Positions 32,662-37,229 of a DNA stretch of 37,229 bases are shown here, one piece after another. The translations under genes were made by a program, and so were the position numbers. This stretch comes from Sulfurimonas hongkongensis. GTDB taxonomy: Bacteria; Campylobacterota; Campylobacteria; Campylobacterales; Sulfurimonadaceae. The stretch's first letter is position 1. Each line of letters starts with the position of its first letter. The notes beneath the pieces were generated by a model. The model did not search any database. It had not been told where the DNA came from and worked only from the letters and a program-made list of their open reading frames with translations. The stretch is taken from the NCBI RefSeq assembly GCF_000445475.1, contig NZ_AUPZ01000019.1, positions 1-37,229 on the forward strand. The letters run 5' to 3'.

Positions 32662-33832
32662 CAAATACTGTATAGAGCCTGATAGACCAAAAGAAATGAT
32701 TTGGTGTAAAAAATGTCTATACCCTTCAAGTTCTGCGACATCATTAAGTTTTGATGAAAAGGGTGTCTGCTCAGGGTGTCAAGTTTCCAAAGAAGGAGAA
32801 ACAAACGTAGATTGGGATAGGAGATGGAAGCTATTACAAAGACTTACTGATGAATACAAAAATCAAGATAGGTCCAATTATGACTGCATTATCCCTGTTA
32901 GTGGAGGAAAAGATAGCTATTTTCAAATTCATATTATCAAAAAAGTTTTAGGTTTAAATCCATTACTAGTAACATATAATGCTAATAACTATACAAAAAC
33001 TGGTATGGAAAACCTAGTAAATATGAAAGAAGTTTTTGGCGTTGATCATATATTCTTTACTCCAAGTATTGATGTTTTAAAAAAGCTCAATAGGATGGGT
33101 ATGAAAATGATGGGAGATATGAATTGGCATGCGCATGCAGGTATTAATACATATCCTATCAAGGTTGCAGTTGCCCAAAAAGTACCTTTAATGATTTGGG
33201 GGGAGCATGGCCGAATGGAACATGGAGGAATGCACTCTCATAATGATATGATAGAATTTACATATAGATACAGACATGAGCATCAATTAAGAGGATATGA
33301 ATGGAGTGATTTTGTAAAAAGAGCAAAAGAGTTTGGTGAAACACTATCTAAAGAAGAGATGATTCCATGGATGTATCCCAATGATGAAGAGATAGAAGAT
33401 ATCGGAGTAAGGGGAATATACTTAAGCAATTATGTTAAATGGGATGCCACTAGACATACTAAAATGATGATTGATTTGTATGGATTTAAAGAATCAGATG
33501 AGCCGTTTGAGAGAACATTTACGAAAACATCAAACCTTGATGATATGCATGAAAACGGCATACATGATTATATGAAATATATAAAATTTGGATATGGAAG
33601 AGCCACTGATCATGCTTGTCGTGAGATAAGAAAAGGCAGAATGAGTAGAAAAGAGGCTATACCAATAGTATTAAAAATGGATCCCATTAAATCAAAAGAC
33701 TTATATCGTTGGCTTGATTATGTAGGTTGGAGCGAAGAAGAGTTTGATAAAATAGCTGATACTTTTAGAGACCCTAGAGTTTGGTGGAAAGATAAAAATG
33801 GAAACTGGAAAAAAGATAATATTAAAAATTAG
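32651..33832 (+). CDS. N-acetyl sugar amidotransferase (WbpG/PseA-like), copy 2
   Basis: A 393-residue paralogue of the enzyme encoded at 29793. Cys19, 22, 40 and 43 (CKKC, CSGC) and the PP-loop IPVSGGKDSY (SGGKDS at 84-89) are preserved. The ATG at 32651 is preferred over 32645, because the AAAGGG site then lies at normal distance. It overlaps hisF by 11 bases. Two family members in one operon suggest two amidinated positions on the sugar, or two different substrates. WEST: copies differ widely in the N-terminal loop and in length. Confidence 0.88.
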   Translation: MLDDKYCIEPDRPKEMIWCKKCLYPSSSATSLSFDEKGVCSGCQVSKEGETNVDWDRRWKLLQRLTDEYKNQDRSNYDCIIPVSGGKDSYFQIHIIKKVLGLNPLLVTYNANNYTKTGMENLVNMKEVFGVDHIFFTPSIDVLKKLNRMGMKMMGDMNWHAHAGINTYPIKVAVAQKVPLMIWGEHGRMEHGGMHSHNDMIEFTYRYRHEHQLRGYEWSDFVKRAKEFGETLSKEEMIPWMYPNDEEIEDIGVRGIYLSNYVKWDATRHTKMMIDLYGFKESDEPFERTFTKTSNLDDMHENGIHDYMKYIKFGYGRATDHACREIRKGRMSRKEAIPIVLKMDPIKSKDLYRWLDYVGWSEEEFDKIADTFRDPRVWWKDKNGNWKKDNIKN

Positions 33833-33844
33833 ACAGAGGTAAAA

Positions 33845-34828
33845 ATGACTGAAAATGATATAAGACCGGACTCATTAAGAGCAAATCAAAAGCAATATGA
33901 AGATGAAGACATTGCTTTTATGATTGCAAAAAGAGAGCAATTTGAAAAAGTAAACTGCCCAGCATGTGATTTTAACAATCGACATGAACTGTTTTCAAAA
34001 AATTTAATGAAATACAAAGAGTGTGATAATTGTGGTATGCTATATATTAACCCAAGGCCTACACATAAAATACTCAAGTCATTTTATAGCAACTCACCTG
34101 TTTATAAATACTTCAATGATTTTATCTTCCCAGCATCTAAAGAAGCAAGAAGAGATAAGATATTTATTCCTAGAGTACAAAAAATTTCTTCACTAATTGA
34201 TAAATATAATATCAATACAAATTTTATTTTGGAAATTGGGGCTGGATACGGGCTATTTTGTGAGGAAATGGTAAAAATAAATAAATTTGACAATGTTGTT
34301 GCAACAGAAGCATCAGATAGTTTATATGAAACTTGTACTAGTCATGGATATAAAGTATATAATGGAATTTTTGAAGAGTTAAACATAAAAGAAAAGTTTG
34401 ATTGTGTAGTTTCATTTGAAGTTATTGAACATGTATCTAATCCATACAGTTTCTTAAAAAAAATATACTCAACAATGACAAATAATTCATTACTCTATTT
34501 AACATTTCCTCATTATAATGGTTTTGATATTGGGGTAGAAAGGGAAAATTCAAGAAGCGTGGATCATGAACATTTAAACTATTTCAATGAAAATTCTATA
34601 AATATTTTACTAAATAGAGTTGGCTTTGAATTAGTAGAAGTAGATACTCCTGGTGTTTTAGATGTCGAGTTAGTAAGAAAAGATATTTTATCAGGGATAT
34701 ATAAACCAAATGCTTTTATCAAAACTGTATGCATTGATAGATATGAGGAATTGGGAGAAAAATTTCAAAAATTTTTGACTGATAACAAACTCTCATCAAA
34801 CATGTCAATAGTTGCAAAAAAAATATAA
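33845..34828 (+). CDS. SAM methyltransferase with N-terminal zinc-ribbon-like motif
   Basis: A 327-residue class I SAM-dependent methyltransferase. CPACDFNNRH and CDNCGMLYINPRP form a pair of CxxC motifs near residues 38-70, then FILEIGAGYGLFCEEM is the SAM site (motif I) and VVSFEVIEHVSNPYSF motif II/III. Similar Zn-ribbon methyltransferases act on nucleotide sugars and deoxysugars in O-antigen clusters. O- or N-methylation of the glycan is plausible. It is 12 bases after the second amidotransferase gene. Confidence 0.85.
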   Translation: MTENDIRPDSLRANQKQYEDEDIAFMIAKREQFEKVNCPACDFNNRHELFSKNLMKYKECDNCGMLYINPRPTHKILKSFYSNSPVYKYFNDFIFPASKEARRDKIFIPRVQKISSLIDKYNINTNFILEIGAGYGLFCEEMVKINKFDNVVATEASDSLYETCTSHGYKVYNGIFEELNIKEKFDCVVSFEVIEHVSNPYSFLKKIYSTMTNNSLLYLTFPHYNGFDIGVERENSRSVDHEHLNYFNENSINILLNRVGFELVEVDTPGVLDVELVRKDILSGIYKPNAFIKTVCIDRYEELGEKFQKFLTDNKLSSNMSIVAKKI

Positions 34829-34854
34829 AGTTAAAAACTAAAGAGGTTATATAA

Positions 34855-36048
34855 ATGAATAATGATATTTGGCTAGGTAAAAAAGACATAATAAGTAAGT
34901 GCAGAGATAAAAAAGTTGTTTTTTGGGGTAATGGAGAATGGGTAGAAAAAACAATTAAACTATTAAATTTAGTACCAACATATATAATTGATAATAATAA
35001 AAGCATTCAAGGGCATTATGAAAAAGGAGTCAAGATTATTGACTACAAAGATTTAATTGATAAGGAAAATTATTTTATTATTATCACAACAGGTTCTTTC
35101 AAGGGACTTGTTAGAGAACTTAAAGAAAAAAGTTTAATTGAGGGGGAAGACTTTGTATGTTCCCCTGTATTAAATAATTTAAAAATAAGAGATGAAATTA
35201 TTTTTTTGGATAAAAATATTTTGTTTAGTGTACCTGCTCCAGCTTGCGATAAAGGTGGAGTTTATGTGTATAATACAAAAACAAAAAATTTAAACCAAAT
35301 TTTTAGTGGAAAATCAAGAGGTCTTGCAAAAAGTGAAAATTATATATGCTTAGGAGATGAAATAGAAGGTATAATTTTATTTGATCACAAACTTAATATA
35401 GTAAATAAAATACAAGTATTAGACAATTCAATAGCACATGGAGTTTCTATTTCAGAAAAACACAATAAAATTTTTATGGGAAACTCAGGCAGAGATTCTG
35501 TGTCTATCTTTGATTTAAGCACAGGTAAACATTTAGATGAGATAAAAATAAGTGACAAATTTAGCAGTTCACAAGAAGCTCAACATAATGTTAATGATGT
35601 TTTTTTTGATGAAAATACCGAAACCTTATTAATCTCTATGTTTTCATTTACAGGAAACTGGAGAAAGGGAGTTTATGATGGAGGGGTTTTAGAATATGAC
35701 CTCAAAACTAGAAAAATTAATGGACCTATAATAGAAAATATGTGGATGCCCCATTCAATTCAGATTATAGATAATAATATGGTACTTTTAGATAGTATGA
35801 GGGGAGACTTATATAAGACTAATAACAAAATAATAGGAAATTTTGATGGTTTTATCAGAGGAATAGATAAAGATGACAAATTTTTTTATATAGCTCAAAG
35901 TTCACATAGATATTTTGATAGATTAAAAGACATTTCATTAAACATTTCATTAAACTGTGGTATTTATATATTTGATGAAAACACCAAGGCAAGCATGTTT
36001 CATTCTTTTCCTGAAATAGAAAATATTCATAGTGTTATTGCATTATAA
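34855..36048 (+). CDS. Two-domain protein: Rossmann-like N-terminus plus TIGR03032/DUF4915-like propeller
   Basis: A 397-residue protein with two parts. Residues about 20-110 look Rossmann-like (VVFWGNGEWVEKTIKLL), as in NDP-sugar-binding modules of glycan enzymes. Residues about 120-397 form repeated beta strands, with IFMGNSGRDSVSIFD, NVNDVFFDENTETLLISMFS, MWMPHSIQII, resembling the propeller-type family that often accompanies sulfotransferase or glycan genes. No catalytic triad was identified. Probably handles or senses a sugar intermediate; function unknown. Good AGAGG upstream of the start. Confidence 0.6.
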   Translation: MNNDIWLGKKDIISKCRDKKVVFWGNGEWVEKTIKLLNLVPTYIIDNNKSIQGHYEKGVKIIDYKDLIDKENYFIIITTGSFKGLVRELKEKSLIEGEDFVCSPVLNNLKIRDEIIFLDKNILFSVPAPACDKGGVYVYNTKTKNLNQIFSGKSRGLAKSENYICLGDEIEGIILFDHKLNIVNKIQVLDNSIAHGVSISEKHNKIFMGNSGRDSVSIFDLSTGKHLDEIKISDKFSSSQEAQHNVNDVFFDENTETLLISMFSFTGNWRKGVYDGGVLEYDLKTRKINGPIIENMWMPHSIQIIDNNMVLLDSMRGDLYKTNNKIIGNFDGFIRGIDKDDKFFYIAQSSHRYFDRLKDISLNISLNCGIYIFDENTKASMFHSFPEIENIHSVIAL

Positions 36049-36072
36049 GAAATTCGTTAATTAATAAATATT

Positions 36073-37152
36073 ATGAATTCAAACCCAAAAAAAAATGTTT
36101 ATATCATAGCAGAAATCGGTATTAATTTTAATGGTAGTTTAGAGAATGCTCTTAAAATGATAGATGTCGCAAAACAGTCAGGTTGTAATGCAGCTAAGTT
36201 TCAAATGTTTAGTGCTAAAAACTTATATCCTAGAAGTGCTGGTGAGATGGACTGGAAAGATGATAAAAGAGAGTATAGCTACGATATTTATGAGGCGGTA
36301 AAATCATTTGAATTACCAATTTCATGGATTGATGATATAATTAAATATTGCAATTTAAAACAAATCGATTTTATGGCTTCTGTATTTGATATTGAGGGCT
36401 TAAACTTTTTAATTGAAAAAGGTATGAAAGTAATTAAACTTTCTTCATATACGATAACACATATTCCATTAATTGAAGTAGCAGCAAAAACAAAACTTCC
36501 TATCATCATGAGTACAGGTGGTGCTACAATAGGTGAGATAGAAGAAGCAGTAAATAGTGTTTTGAAATATCATAATGATCTGACACTTTTGCATTGTTCT
36601 ATACAGTATCCTACAAAGCTAGAAGATGTAAATATGGGTGTTATGGATACATTTGCTAAGGTTTTTCCAAAGATCAAAAGAGGATACTCAGATCATACAG
36701 AAGAACCATCAGATGCACCAGTTCAGTGTATATATCTAGGTGGAACTGTGGTTGAAAAACATATTACTTTAGATAAAGAGATGCAAGGCCCTGATCATTT
36801 TTTTGCACTTGAACCTCATGAGCTAAAGCAGATGGTGCAAAACATCAGAAAAGCAGAGATTGACTACGCGAGTGGAGATTTTAGTATAGATAAAAAGATT
36901 TATGGAAGTACGGAAAAGATATGTTATAAGCATGAAGAGTATTTAAGAGATTTTGCGTATATGACACTTTTTTCAAAAAGAGATATAGAAAAAGGTGAGG
37001 TCATAAAGGTAGAAGATATTTCAATATTGAGATCTGGTAAAAAAGAGAAAGGTTTGGAACCTAAGTATTTGAAACTATTTAAAGAAAATAATGTAACTGC
37101 TTCAAGAGATATTTGTTTTGAAGATCCAATAAACTGGAACTGTATTTTATGA
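36073..37152 (+). CDS. NeuB/LegI/PseI-family nonulosonic acid synthase
   Basis: A 359-residue sialic-acid-synthase family enzyme, condensing phosphoenolpyruvate with a hexose-derived sugar. N-terminal barrel: IIAEIGINFNGSLENA, GCNAAKFQMF, LLHCSIQYPT, GYSDHTEEP and VEKHITLDKEMQGPDH. A C-terminal SAF (antifreeze-like) domain (FSKRDIEKGEVIKVEDI) ends the protein. The family's usual NHNG reads NFNG here. The exact product (legionaminic, pseudaminic or another) is not assignable. Overlaps the next gene's ATG (ATGA). Confidence 0.9.
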   Translation: MNSNPKKNVYIIAEIGINFNGSLENALKMIDVAKQSGCNAAKFQMFSAKNLYPRSAGEMDWKDDKREYSYDIYEAVKSFELPISWIDDIIKYCNLKQIDFMASVFDIEGLNFLIEKGMKVIKLSSYTITHIPLIEVAAKTKLPIIMSTGGATIGEIEEAVNSVLKYHNDLTLLHCSIQYPTKLEDVNMGVMDTFAKVFPKIKRGYSDHTEEPSDAPVQCIYLGGTVVEKHITLDKEMQGPDHFFALEPHELKQMVQNIRKAEIDYASGDFSIDKKIYGSTEKICYKHEEYLRDFAYMTLFSKRDIEKGEVIKVEDISILRSGKKEKGLEPKYLKLFKENNVTASRDICFEDPINWNCIL

Positions 37153-37229
37153 TAAATGTGTTAACCCATCTAAAACAACTTGAAGCAGAGTCTATCCATA
37201 TAATGAGAGAAGTCATAGCAGAGTTTAGA
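37149..37229 (+). CDS. cysD: Start of sulfate adenylyltransferase subunit 2 (CysD-like), cut by the window edge
   Basis: Only the first 27 codons are present. Their translation contains LTHLKQLEAESIHI, nearly the same as the E. coli CysD N-terminus (LTHLRQLEAESIHI), followed by a REVIAEF segment. CysD with CysN makes APS from sulfate and ATP, the first step of sulfate activation. It overlaps the NeuB-like gene by 4 bases, so it belongs to the same transcript. A link to glycan sulfation is inference; the rest of the gene lies outside the window. Confidence 0.75.
   Translation, partial: MINVLTHLKQLEAESIHIMREVIAEFR

Overview
The window looks like chromosome from a motile, low-GC Campylobacterota bacterium, probably Sulfurimonas-like or an Arcobacter relative. 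This is judged from the two flagellins, the Campylobacter-style sigma28/sigma54 promoters in front of them, a short BioB, a Maf-type flagellin glycosyltransferase, and codon use dominated by A/T-ending codons. No rRNA, tRNA, prophage, transposase or CRISPR array was seen. No gene-free stretch exceeds 300 bases; the longest, about 213 bases, holds a palindromic repeat.

Region 1 (1-9946). A start codon for a leftward gene sits at the extreme left edge, next to a GGDEF gene whose PAS domain lacks its beginning. Then comes a compact leftward seven-gene operon (9869 to 900) with gaps of 1-3 bases or overlaps. Its first genes encode a LuxE-like acyl-protein synthetase, a LuxC-like acyl reductase fused to a PaaK/LuxE-like adenylating domain, and a second PaaK-like enzyme. 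The last genes encode an ATPase-GNAT fusion, a STAS antagonist, an RsbW-like kinase and a membrane sensor with a PP2C/SpoIIE phosphatase. Luciferase genes (luxAB) are absent. This looks like fatty-acyl reduction or transfer chemistry wired to a partner-switching signalling module, and is the best candidate for an undescribed system here. A perfect 10-bp inverted repeat overlaps the predicted transcription start of the operon.

Region 2 (10011-17365). These are mostly leftward chromosomal genes: a coiled-coil protein, an antiporter/AMMECR1-like/hydrolase operon, bioB with a phosphoesterase, and topA. Two tiny membrane proteins and a lone Phd/YefM-type antitoxin follow. Palindromic repeats lie between genes and in places form gene ends.

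Region 3 (17448-20785). Two near-identical flagellin genes follow, the first with a sigma28 promoter and the second with a sigma54 promoter, then a coiled-coil gene of unknown function on the other strand.

Region 4 (20855-37229). A long rightward, tightly packed, increasingly AT-rich glycan island starts with maf. It continues with a SpsF-like cytidylyltransferase, radical SAM/SPASM enzyme, DegT aminotransferase, nucleotide-sugar-dehydrogenase-like protein without the usual catalytic Cys, asparagine-synthase-like protein, hexapeptide acyltransferase, two N-acetyl-sugar amidotransferases flanking a small unknown gene and HisH/HisF, methyltransferase, Rossmann plus propeller protein, NeuB-family synthase, and the first 27 codons of what looks like cysD. 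Together these suggest an amidinated, methylated and possibly sulfated nonulosonic-acid-like sugar that Maf would attach to flagellin. Several core steps (dehydratase, canonical CMP-sugar synthase) are not in the window.
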